The position numbers and the translations under genes were made by a program. From Nitrosomonadales bacterium (GTDB lineage Bacteria > Pseudomonadota > Gammaproteobacteria > Burkholderiales > Gallionellaceae), in contig JACQYW010000007.1 in NCBI GenBank assembly GCA_016208015.1, positions 41,155 through 105,154 of the forward strand: a DNA stretch of 64,000 nucleotides, written 5' to 3'. Below the pieces are notes generated by a model. The model had not been told where the DNA came from and did not search any database. It saw only the letters and a list, made by a program, of their open reading frames with translations. Numbering within the stretch: the stretch's first letter is position 1; every line of letters starts with the position of its first letter. This document shows, one piece after another, positions 56,517 to 63,860 of the stretch.

Positions 56517-57056
56517 ATGTCCAAAGCCAAGATCACGTTTGAGAGCTCAATCAAGGATGCAGAAGACCTCCTCGCTCATTTCGATTCTATGCCAAAGCCA
56601 CCGCCAGAAAATGCAGAAGTTCTCAAGCGAGCCGGGCTCGTCATGGCACTCACGGCTTGGGAGACATATGTTGAAGATCGAGTGCGCGAAGAGGTACAGG
56701 CCCGACTTAAAGTCGTCAATGGCAGTTATGTCGGTAAGTTCGTTACGGCTCGCCTAGAAGACGAGCTTAGAAGATTTCACAACCCGAACGCAGAGAAGAC
56801 CAAGAAGCTCTTCTCTGACTTTCTTGAGGTTGATGTCACAGCCGGGTGGGAATGGCAGCACTTTGATTCACTGAAGGTAAAGAAGACCCTTGACGAACTC
56901 ATTGCCAAGCGTGGAGATGCCGTGCATCGATCGAAGCCATCTACTGCCGGAGCGCCTCCCGCCCCTCACCTTGTAAAGCGCGAGGACCTCGAGAAGTCAA
57001 TCCGATTCTTGAAGGGTTTGGTCGAAGCAACAGACCGTGCGCTGGTTGAGCCGTGA
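56517..57056 (+). CDS. HEPN-domain protein (RiboL-PSP-HEPN type)
   Basis: The protein has 179 residues and is all-helical. The HEPN ribonuclease motif Rx4H is present as R132-G-D-A-V-H137 near the C-terminus. The N-terminal helix VLKRAGLVMALTAWETYVED is typical of the RiboL-PSP-HEPN family. Such proteins are usually RNA-cutting effectors of toxin-antitoxin or defence systems. No partner antitoxin gene is obvious next to it. Family call is by pattern and activity is inferred. Confidence 0.72.
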   Translation: MSKAKITFESSIKDAEDLLAHFDSMPKPPPENAEVLKRAGLVMALTAWETYVEDRVREEVQARLKVVNGSYVGKFVTARLEDELRRFHNPNAEKTKKLFSDFLEVDVTAGWEWQHFDSLKVKKTLDELIAKRGDAVHRSKPSTAGAPPAPHLVKREDLEKSIRFLKGLVEATDRALVEP

Positions 57057-57149
57057 GTTCTTACAGGGCGGTCGACCGCGCACCCTTCGGACACTGCGCT
57101 GCGCGGTGAAGCCGCGTAGCGCCGGTCACCTCTACGTAGGGCACAGTAG

Positions 57150-57344
57150 CCGCCGCTCAATCAATATCCGCCGATTTATCTCAATCCCGCGCAATTTGAG
57201 CTTGAGGTAAAAGCGATACTTGATGGCCTTGGGCTAGACCTATACGGCTATGACTCTCAACACAGAGAGGTGGTTGAAGGATACGACGGAGATTACGAAA
57301 TAGATGTTGCGGTTCGCTTCGGCGCATTATGCCGGATTGAATAA
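57150..57344 (+). pseudogene. Remnant of a restriction-endonuclease-like gene
   Basis: An open frame without a start codon reads QFELEVKAILDGLG, then DYEIDVAVRFGALCRIE and stop. The FExEVxxIL...GxYEIDVxxRF pattern is the N-terminal part of a family of DUF-type restriction endonucleases whose catalytic ECK would follow. Here the frame stops just before it. The fragment ends inside the 3' end of the JAB-E1 gene, so it was probably truncated when the ubiquitin-like module was inserted. Confidence 0.55.
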
Positions 57345-58712
57345 TTCGCAAGAATCCCCCCGTGCAACTAGTGAGGGGAACAGACATTCCGTGTGACATG
57401 TCTTGTATTGCGGCTTCTCCATAGAATTACCGACAAAGTGATACCTTTGTGAGCCTGGATCAGATTGATTCAAAGGGGCCAAAGCTAACGAAAGCATTTG
57501 GAGCATTTGCATACTCGCGCACGACATTGAAAATGCGAATACATTCTCCCGCGCCTTCAAAGGATGCCCATCCGGCAATCCGTCGATATATTTTGGATCA
57601 TCTAGATTACCTTCGCGTTCCGTCTGTACTAACCCTGGATCGTACTGCCCAAGACATTGTAGGCAGGGGCGTCCGAACATTGCCGTATGAGCACACCAGT
57701 CGGCAGCAGCAAGTTTTCCCCGCCGGTTAACACGAACATGAATACCTCCATCAACTACAGGAATGAGGTGGGCATATGCAATACCATTAAGAACGTGCCG
57801 GCCCCACGGTCGGTCTACGCAGGAAAACAGAACATCACAATCTAGAGCAGTGCGGTATCCCTCTGCTTCGTAAACAGCTCCAATTACTGGCTTCACAGAA
57901 AAGTTTTCAGCAGTGGCACTCATTTTAAGGTGGGCCCCAAGTGCATCGACTTTATGTTGTCCAATGTCAGTCTGATTTGCATACAAAAGACGATCTAGAT
58001 TATGAGTTTCAATTTTGTCAAAATCGATCAGTACAACATCCTCGAACCCTGTACGCGCTAACGATTCCGCAATAAAACCACCAACACTACCTGCACCAAC
58101 AATACCGACACGTAAACGCACAAGATCAGCCTGAGATTCTTCACCCCAGGCTGAAATAGTACGAATTTGCATTTGCGTTTGGGTTGGTGGAGGCGCCAAC
58201 GAGTCCATGTAAGTGACCTGCAGGCGTTTGCCAATTACGCGAACGGTTGCGCTCCAATGTCTTTCATAAGTGCGTGGCGCAGAGCGTTTCCAAAACCGAG
58301 CACTCCATGCTCCATTCCCAGCTATTGTCATGCCAACAAAAGGAAGACCGGTTGCACCAAATACGGCCCCGGCATTTTTGCTTTCAGCAATGACATCGTC
58401 AGGGCTCATTCCTTGCCATCCATGCCCGCGTGGATGGCTATGAAGCATCGCAAGTCCGGCGCCGGCGGATTTTGCTTCCCCAAGGGCGCGCTCAAGAAAT
58501 GAAGGGTTAAAGCTGACATTCCCATGTACATTTCTATCACCTTCCTGAGGGAGGATGATCCGCTGTATAAGAGCCGTCTCTCTGCTTTGCCCTCGGCTTG
58601 GATACCAGAGTGCAAAACAGATATCCTCTTGGCCATCGGGCCGCAGGAGGTGGCTTCTGGCAATACAATCCACCTCCCCGGTCATGGCAACACTGTGAGC
58701 CGCCCTGCTCAT
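57327..58712 (-). CDS. JAB-E1 fusion: JAMM isopeptidase-like plus ThiF/E1-like adenylating enzyme
   Basis: The protein has 461 residues. The N-terminal Prok-JAB domain (about 1-165) has the complete JAMM zinc motif H91-S-H93...S103-x-x-D106. The C-terminal E1/ThiF domain (about 180-461) has the nucleotide loop GIVGAGSVGG (203-212), LIDFDKIETHNLDR (229-241) and a probable structural zinc site C350/C353 with C439/C443. C340 and C398 are candidate catalytic cysteines. ATG 58712 is chosen because it overlaps the stop of the Ubl-E2 gene as ATGA. An in-frame upstream start (58778) would overlap that gene by 70 bp. It would activate, and could also release, the Ubl. Confidence 0.88.
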   Translation of the reverse strand: MSRAAHSVAMTGEVDCIARSHLLRPDGQEDICFALWYPSRGQSRETALIQRIILPQEGDRNVHGNVSFNPSFLERALGEAKSAGAGLAMLHSHPRGHGWQGMSPDDVIAESKNAGAVFGATGLPFVGMTIAGNGAWSARFWKRSAPRTYERHWSATVRVIGKRLQVTYMDSLAPPPTQTQMQIRTISAWGEESQADLVRLRVGIVGAGSVGGFIAESLARTGFEDVVLIDFDKIETHNLDRLLYANQTDIGQHKVDALGAHLKMSATAENFSVKPVIGAVYEAEGYRTALDCDVLFSCVDRPWGRHVLNGIAYAHLIPVVDGGIHVRVNRRGKLAAADWCAHTAMFGRPCLQCLGQYDPGLVQTEREGNLDDPKYIDGLPDGHPLKARENVFAFSMSCASMQMLQMLSLALAPLNQSDPGSQRYHFVGNSMEKPQYKTCHTECLFPSLVARGDSCELFNPA

Positions 58713-59413
58713 TGCGAATCCCACAAACGCCAGATGTGGTTCATGTAAGCCGCAACAGTTTTCCTGGTGGTGGCCCAACTATGAAAAGGGCGAGACCAAT
58801 ATTGCCATTGTCCGTCCAATGCTTCTTGAAACGGGGTGGCTTGAGTTTGGTGTATGCCACCAAGTGGATGTACGCCGCCGGCTGCTATCGGGTGAATATG
58901 CGGACTTACATGCGGTCCGCTAGGAGGGGTAAGCGGAAAATCAGCTGGCACGATAAGTCCATGGCGGACCTTAGTGCCAGCGAATTTTCCGCTACTCACC
59001 ACATAATCAAACGCGACATGGTCAGGCTTTCCAGGCAACGCCACCGGATTGAGCCCCAGCTCAGCCAGTCCATGCACGAAGGCGGCAACGCCATTTCGTG
59101 GCAAATCCGAAACAGTGCAAGGACCCGTCGAGATAATCTGGAATTCCATTCCGTTATGAAGTTTAATCGACGTGTCGCCGCTTCCTTCGTAACGGGTCGG
59201 CTCATGTCCATGGTCATGAATCTGTACTAGGTAATGACATGATGGATCTAAGAGGCCAAACTCGCGAATGATTTCATTCGGAGTCATTTTTTTATTACTC
59301 GTCTCATACTCTTCACCATCAACTTCGATGTGAATCGTATGGCGATGTGCATCATCAGCATGATTTTCCCCATGCTCATTTTTGTTTCCAATATCCAAAT
59401 TTTCCGTATTCAT
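58709..59413 (-). CDS. Ubl-E2 fusion: Multiubiquitin-type domain plus Prok-E2 family E domain
   Basis: The protein has 234 residues. After a polar N-terminus (1-23), a single ubiquitin-like domain spans about 24-99: HTIHIEVDGEEYETSNKK, helix TPNEIIREFGL, end FQIISTGP. The rest (about 101-234) matches the Prok-E2_E fold family: GLIVPADFPLTPPSGPHVSP, then GQWQYWSRPFHSW and a C-terminal helix. That half contains no cysteine, so conjugation by a classical E2 thioester is not supported. AGGAG lies six bases upstream of the ATG. First gene of a leftward two-gene operon. Confidence 0.85.
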   Translation of the reverse strand: MNTENLDIGNKNEHGENHADDAHRHTIHIEVDGEEYETSNKKMTPNEIIREFGLLDPSCHYLVQIHDHGHEPTRYEGSGDTSIKLHNGMEFQIISTGPCTVSDLPRNGVAAFVHGLAELGLNPVALPGKPDHVAFDYVVSSGKFAGTKVRHGLIVPADFPLTPPSGPHVSPHIHPIAAGGVHPLGGIHQTQATPFQEALDGQWQYWSRPFHSWATTRKTVAAYMNHIWRLWDSQ

Positions 59414-59760
59414 GTTTTTCTCCTAAACAATGCGGTACAGCGACGGCAACATGCCGACGCAATGAAGCACCTTGACAGCGGAGAGAGAGTTACGGACAAT
59501 CTGGGTCGCCAAACCGAGCGAGTGGCAGTAACTCTCGTTCACCGCAGCCGAGTGCAGAAATGTATTCGGCTGTTTTCATTTGTATTCCATCAATTTCTCC
59601 TTTCCGTCATTCTTCCAGTAATAGCTTTCTATTGCCTTGTTCAGGCAAAGGAATCGCTCAACACCAAGCTTAAATTGCTTGACATGAGGGAGTTTACAAA
59701 ACACAATTCACATTGTCAAGTTGTAAACCATTCTGTAAACCAACAAGTGAGGAGGGCACG
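59414..59760. promoter_or_regulatory. Divergent control region of the Ubl-E2/JAB-E1 and XRE-ImmA/PIN operons
   Basis: The XRE-ImmA side holds TTGACA at 59679-59684 and three copies of an octamer: GTTTACAA (59692-59699), its inverted form TTGTAAAC (59721-59728) and TGTAAAC (59734-59740). ACAAT-TCAC-ATTGT (59703-59716) forms a dyad between them. These are plausible operators for the XRE protein. The Ubl side has a strong ribosome-binding site and a 4-codon frame (MEYK) overlapping a 29-codon frame by ATGA (about 59480-59585), possibly a leader. Confidence 0.5.
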
Positions 59761-60828
59761 ATGATTGGTAAAAGACTAAAGCAAGCAAGAGATGCTTTGG
59801 GACTTTCCTTAAGAGGCTTGGGAACCGCTATTCAAAACCAAGTCTCAGCACAAGCCATTGGTAAGTATGAGCGGGACGAGATGATGCCAAGCTCGACGAT
59901 CTTGCTAGCTCTTGCCAAGGCATTAAATGTAACTCCAGAGTATCTGCTTAGTACTCGTGAAATTGAGCTCGAAGGAGTCGACTTCCGAAAGGAGCCGCAG
60001 GCCGGAGCTAAAGAAGAACGCGCAGTTGAAGCAATAGTATTGGATAAAGTAGAACGATATCTCGAACTTGAAGAGTTGTTTCCTGGTTCTGATAAGTTGT
60101 GGAGTTCGCCATTAAGTGGTGAATTCACTATTAATTGTGTTGAGGACGTCGAAAAGGCAGCGGAAAGGCTGCGCGTAATCTGGAATCTGGGTACTGACCC
60201 AATTCCGTTCATGGCTGAGCTGTTGGAAGAACAGGGTATAAAAGTAATCGCACTTGATCTACCAGATGAAGTGTCTGGATCCAAAGCTTTCGTGAAGAGA
60301 GCTCGTCAAGACGATGTGCCAGTTGTAGTCGTGAACCAAAAACATAACGGAGAGCGGCAAAGATTTACGCTTGCGCATGAATTGGCACATCTAGTGTTGC
60401 GATTTAACGCAATGAGTAATTTGGATGAAGAGAAAGCAGCCAATCACTTTGCGGGAGCATTCCTAATGGCCAAAGAGATGATGTATAGCTTGTTAGGCAA
60501 AAACAGAACGTCAATTTCTCTAGGCGAACTGGCTGAGTTAAAGAAAATATTCAAAGTTAGCATTGCTGCCTTAGTTGTACGCTGCAACCAACTTGGCGTT
60601 ATGTCTAAGGCAGCCTATGGCCGCCTTTGGGGGGAGATTAAGGCATTAGGATGGAACAGTCAGACGTCCAACGAACCTTATAAGTTTGCTCCAGAAGTAC
60701 CTCAACGGATGGAAAGGCTGTGTTTAAGGGCTGTGGCAGAAGGACTAATTTCTGAATCAAGGGCAGCAGAACTACTTCAGATTAGTGTGCGGAAACTTGA
60801 TCAATTACTGGTGCCCCAAGGCGCATGA
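59761..60828 (+). CDS. XRE-ImmA/IrrE metallopeptidase regulator
   Basis: The protein has 355 residues. The XRE HTH (about 2-62) is followed by a linker and an ImmA/IrrE domain with the zinc motif H206-E-L-A-H210 (FTLAHELAHLVL) and the downstream Glu in DEEKAANHFAGAFLM. Such proteins cleave or displace a repressor or toxin partner. It lies 6 bp before the PIN gene, the layout of COG2856/PIN toxin-antitoxin pairs. GAGGAGGG precedes the ATG at 59761. Confidence 0.9.
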   Translation: MIGKRLKQARDALGLSLRGLGTAIQNQVSAQAIGKYERDEMMPSSTILLALAKALNVTPEYLLSTREIELEGVDFRKEPQAGAKEERAVEAIVLDKVERYLELEELFPGSDKLWSSPLSGEFTINCVEDVEKAAERLRVIWNLGTDPIPFMAELLEEQGIKVIALDLPDEVSGSKAFVKRARQDDVPVVVVNQKHNGERQRFTLAHELAHLVLRFNAMSNLDEEKAANHFAGAFLMAKEMMYSLLGKNRTSISLGELAELKKIFKVSIAALVVRCNQLGVMSKAAYGRLWGEIKALGWNSQTSNEPYKFAPEVPQRMERLCLRAVAEGLISESRAAELLQISVRKLDQLLVPQGA

Positions 60829-60834
60829 AATTAA

Positions 60835-61335
60835 ATGGCCATTCTGGTTTCCGACACTTCTGTTTTGATTGAATTAGACCGAGGCGGGCTATTGGAGCAT
60901 GCATTTTCATTTGGCTTAGTTATGGTTGTGCCAGATGTGCTTTACCAGAATGAACTTGAAAAAGAAAATGGGCCGTATCTGCGTGAACTTGGATTAGGTG
61001 TTGTTTCACTTACACCTGATGAGCTGTCACTAGTACAAGCAATCAGAAAGCAGCGCCCTGGACTTTCCTTATCAGATTGCTTCGCGTTAAGTTGCGCTCT
61101 TCGGCAGAATCACGTGCTTCTAACCGGTGATATGACGTTGAGAAAAGAAGCTGCGGCAAGAAGAGCCGAAGTTCGCGGAATGCTGTGGATATTGGATCAG
61201 ATGGAGGCCAGTGGCAAGTTCAGCTACTCTCTCCTGCATGAAGGACTGAGTAAAATTTCTGCTCATCAAAAGTGTCGGCTTCCCAAAGAAGAAGTGGAGG
61301 CTAGATTATTGAAATGGGCCAAGCAGGATGTTTAG
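60835..61335 (+). CDS. PIN-domain ribonuclease-like protein
   Basis: The protein has 166 residues. PIN acidic residues appear as VSDTSVLIELDRGG (D7), SLSDCFALSCAL (SD) and LLTGDMTLRKEA (GD), like the DUF3368-type PIN family. It is probably the toxin of the adjacent XRE-ImmA protein, which would be its antitoxin and regulator. The pair is co-directional with a 6-bp gap. Toxicity is not shown by sequence alone. Confidence 0.82.
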   Translation: MAILVSDTSVLIELDRGGLLEHAFSFGLVMVVPDVLYQNELEKENGPYLRELGLGVVSLTPDELSLVQAIRKQRPGLSLSDCFALSCALRQNHVLLTGDMTLRKEAAARRAEVRGMLWILDQMEASGKFSYSLLHEGLSKISAHQKCRLPKEEVEARLLKWAKQDV

Positions 61336-61388
61336 GATGGTGAGACGGTCAACGCACAAGAATCTACCGAAATGTAGAGGGGAATACA

Positions 61389-61703
61389 ATGTTAGATAGC
61401 ACCTTGAACTATTTTATGAGAGAACCACGTTGGCTTGAAAACTTGGGTAGCACTCTTGCATCGATTGGAACAACCGTCATTCTGGCTGGATTACTTGGGC
61501 ACGTTGGAGTGGTTGCGACAGGAGCCATAGGTAGCCTAGCTGGCCAAAATACAGTGAAAACTTTGGCTGAGATATACCCGTCTCTGCCGACCTGGTGGAT
61601 TCCGGAAGGTGTTGTTGGCGGACTACCGGCATTAATCCTTACGGCATCTGGCATCTGGCTCAATGTCACTGGTAAACGGATTCGCCGCTTCCTTGAGCAA
61701 TAA
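61389..61703 (+). CDS. Small two-segment membrane protein, unknown
   Basis: The protein has 104 residues. Hydrophobic segments about 20-45 and 75-93 suggest a membrane hairpin with a basic C-terminal tail (GKRIRRFLEQ). No family recognised. It is 53 bp after the PIN gene on the same strand, with GAGGGG just before the ATG, so it may belong to that operon or start a new one. Confidence 0.55.
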   Translation: MLDSTLNYFMREPRWLENLGSTLASIGTTVILAGLLGHVGVVATGAIGSLAGQNTVKTLAEIYPSLPTWWIPEGVVGGLPALILTASGIWLNVTGKRIRRFLEQ

Positions 61704-61890
61704 GATAGAAGCGAGTATTTGATGCACGTCAGGTGTTCAAAATGGTGTTCTACTGCCATTGGACAAAATCGAAAGCAGCACATAAGTGACCTACTTCTAG
61801 ATGCCCCTATTCCTGAAACCAAATATTGGTGGCAATAGGCAGAACTAAGCACACTGTTGTCAATTAGTCGAAGGAAAGTTGAACATCGCC

Positions 61891-62679
61891 ATGACCATTA
61901 ATGCCACGGAAATCATCAACGCAATCGGCGACGGGGTCGCTGAGGCACTAAAGACGAACACGCTGTTCTTAGGCGTGGAGGTGGGCACCTTTAACAATGC
62001 TGATATACATCCTGAATACGTGATCACTGTGGAAGTTGCAAAGAGGCTTGCGGCCCTAGACCGGCGCGTTAGCCTCGAAACGCACATGAAGGAATTGCGC
62101 AGAGCAGCGGGCGGGATGGCTAAATTGCGATCACGCAGCTCCGGTGCCACGTTGACTGATATCGAGGACATCCTTGCGCGCTATCGGTTTGGTAAGAAGG
62201 ACAGCCAGAGGCTCGACATTCTCGTCCGGTCGTCCGACGGCCTGCTGCCTCCACTGCTCATTGCAGAGGCCAAGTTAGGAGTCAAAAACGCATCTGGCGT
62301 GATTCAGGACATCGACCGTGTCGCTACGCTATTCAGCATGTACAACGACCTTCAGTTGCTTGAGCAAAACAATGTTTACGGCGCGGTACTATTCCATTCC
62401 ATGGAAGAAGGCAATGCCGTAGGCACCGAAAGTCAGAAGGCACAAGACTTGCTCGCACGTCTCGGCGTCTACCTCACGGACCTCAGACGTAGAATGCCTT
62501 GGCTGAACGCAAAGGCCGGCCTGCTCACGATCGGCCGAAAGATCCAGCCTGTCGAAGGATACAAGGAGATCTATCCGGACGGGTCTTCCGAGGACGTGTT
62601 CGCGAAGGACAGCTTCACCTTTGCCCCGGGCCTTGTCCTAGTCGGAAATGCGCAGGATGTGGCCACAGCAACTTTTTGA
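61891..62679 (+). CDS. Unknown protein with a PD-(D/E)xK nuclease-like motif
   Basis: The protein has 262 residues from ATG 61891 (TTG 61879 with a closer ribosome-binding site is possible). A segment SQRLDILVRSSDGLLPP...LLIAEAKLGV gives D109...E126-A-K128, a PD-(D/E)xK-like core. A C-terminal part resembles no family I know. By motif it could be a nuclease of a defence or restriction system; the partners would be the two membrane proteins around it. Confidence 0.55.
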   Translation: MTINATEIINAIGDGVAEALKTNTLFLGVEVGTFNNADIHPEYVITVEVAKRLAALDRRVSLETHMKELRRAAGGMAKLRSRSSGATLTDIEDILARYRFGKKDSQRLDILVRSSDGLLPPLLIAEAKLGVKNASGVIQDIDRVATLFSMYNDLQLLEQNNVYGAVLFHSMEEGNAVGTESQKAQDLLARLGVYLTDLRRRMPWLNAKAGLLTIGRKIQPVEGYKEIYPDGSSEDVFAKDSFTFAPGLVLVGNAQDVATATF

Positions 62680-62785
62680 AGCCTAAGGAATCCTCGAGTT
62701 GTTCGTTGAAGTGTTATGTGACCATAGGAATCGTGGGATCAGTCTGAGCTGACCCCAATTGTTCGAAAAACCAGGGGTGATACGC

Positions 62786-63655
62786 ATGCCACGTGACGAC
62801 ATGACAAATCTTCCGAATCATTTTGCGGTCTTCATTAGTCAACAGCTTGAACAGTTTGCCGGAGAGGCAGAACGTCTTGGAGATCGCCAACCCCTAGCGG
62901 AGTACGAGACCCTCGTAGATACATTTTTCGACATTGCAGAAAAGCTCGGCACAATTGAACACGAGTTTGCGCTGGCAAAACTGTCTTCAGAGTTCAAGCT
63001 TGCGTCTGCAGAGACTACGGACGCTTGGCATCAGATTTGGCGAGATTTCAAGAATCATAGGCAGCATGCAATTAAGATAAAGCACACATACGCTGAACAT
63101 GATCAAAAGGCAGAAGTGCGTTTAGCTGACCTTGAAAAGTCGTTCTTGGAACTGCCTACGGGGAATAACGAGTTACGACAGTCCATGCGCGCCGCTATAG
63201 ATGCCGCTACGCGCGTCACCAAAGCAGGAAAGGGAATGGGAACTGGATGGAGTAAAGTGCCCTGGTTGTCTCTTTCGGTAAATTTGCGCATTTATTCAGT
63301 CTACTTGCGTTACCTTGCTGCGAAATTTGCCTTCTTCCTGTTCCGGCATGGCCTCATACTTTTGGCGTCAATCTTGGTCCTTGGAATCGCCTATTCGCAG
63401 TTCACAAAGGCGCTCATCGAGCAACTTGCCGGCCTGGCTCCCCAATGGCCGTGGCTTGCTGCGGCCCTCACATTAGGGGTATATCTTTTCAAGAAGTATT
63501 ACCTCGACTCCAAAATGAAGAAGCTGCAGACTACACTTGAGACGAAACGCCTCAAACCGCTTGCCTTTAATCTGCACGTTGTAAGGACACTGGCACTTAT
63601 GACCAAGACGCTCAAGCGAGAACCCATTGAGAAACAGACTACAAAGTCTAAATGA
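62786..63655 (+). CDS. Membrane protein with a helical cytoplasmic domain, unknown
   Basis: The protein has 289 residues from ATG 62786 (TTG 62759 would add nine). Residues 1-150 are mostly helical and charged. Two membrane segments follow (about 185-210 and 220-245), then a basic tail (MKKLQTTLETKRLKPLAF). No family recognised. It is the last gene before the distal transposon end, 106 bp after the nuclease-like gene on the same strand. Confidence 0.55.
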   Translation: MPRDDMTNLPNHFAVFISQQLEQFAGEAERLGDRQPLAEYETLVDTFFDIAEKLGTIEHEFALAKLSSEFKLASAETTDAWHQIWRDFKNHRQHAIKIKHTYAEHDQKAEVRLADLEKSFLELPTGNNELRQSMRAAIDAATRVTKAGKGMGTGWSKVPWLSLSVNLRIYSVYLRYLAAKFAFFLFRHGLILLASILVLGIAYSQFTKALIEQLAGLAPQWPWLAAALTLGVYLFKKYYLDSKMKKLQTTLETKRLKPLAFNLHVVRTLALMTKTLKREPIEKQTTKSK

Positions 63656-63710
63656 ACTCCAAGAAATAGAGCCTACCGATATAGAGTGGATGCCGACTGA
63701 AAAGGATCGA

Positions 63711-63752
63711 GAAAATTTCACCTTTTGCGGCATTTTTGTAGGAATTTTTCAC
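63711..63752. repeat. Internal TnsB-type repeats at the distal end
   Basis: GAAAATTTCACCTTTTGCG (63711-63729) is a near copy of the terminal GAAATTTCACCTATT. TTGTAGGAATTTTTCAC (63736-63752) is a second, weaker copy. With the terminal repeat this gives three sites in ~135 bp, as expected for TnsB binding at a Tn7-type end. Confidence 0.7.
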
Positions 63753-63816
63753 TAATTCCGATTAGTTTTGAGCGGGAATTCTCAAAATAGCTGGTAAAAA
63801 CGAGTCGAATCAGAAG

Positions 63817-63846
63817 GCGAAATTTCACCTATTCTGAGAACCTACA
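63817..63846 (-). repeat. Distal terminal inverted repeat
   Basis: Read on the minus strand from 63846 it begins TGTAGGTTCTCAGAAT, then AGGTGAAATTTC. It matches the gyrB-proximal terminus at 26 of the first 27 bases. Confidence 0.9.
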
Positions 63847-63851
63847 ATTTT
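63847..63851 (+). repeat. Target-site duplication, distal side (ATTTT)
   Basis: ATTTT directly follows the terminal CCTACA and equals 40050-40054. The final T is also the first base of a second TGTAGGTTCT, so an alternative reading is that ATTT is followed by another transposon end. Confidence 0.8.
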
Positions 63852-63860
63852 GTAGGTTCT
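63851..63860 (+). repeat. Second partial copy of the transposon terminus, outside the element
   Basis: TGTAGGTTCT repeats the first ten bases of the gyrB-proximal end, in the same orientation, directly next to the distal end. Similarity stops where the IS21-like sequence begins (63861). Confidence 0.6.

Larger units (their letters stand above)
40055..63846. mobile_element. Tn7-like transposon inserted behind gyrB (23,792 bp)
   Basis: The two ends are inverted copies. From 40055 it reads TGTAGGTTCTCAGAA-A-AGGTGAAATTT, and from 63846 on the other strand TGTAGGTTCTCAGAA-T-AGGTGAAATTT, which is 26 of 27 bases identical. The termini are TGT...ACA and a perfect 5-bp duplication flanks them. The interior encodes tnsA, tnsB, tnsC and tniQ in order, plus restriction, HEPN, ubiquitin-like and XRE-ImmA/PIN cargo. 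The boundaries are therefore read directly from sequence. No tnsE, CRISPR array or cas gene is seen. The element looks intact. Confidence 0.95.

Noticed and set aside
56470..56520. Integron attC-like site (GTTAGAA) before the HEPN gene
   Set aside because: The core does not fit GTTRRRY, and no paired inverse core or integrase is present.
58710..58778. Longer start for the JAB-E1 gene at 58778
   Set aside because: It would overlap the Ubl-E2 gene by 70 bp and adds no domain; the ATGA-coupled start at 58712 is better.
40055..63846. CRISPR array or cas genes linked to the Tn7-like element
   Set aside because: No regularly spaced repeats and no Cas-like protein anywhere in the element; the only repeats are the transposon ends.
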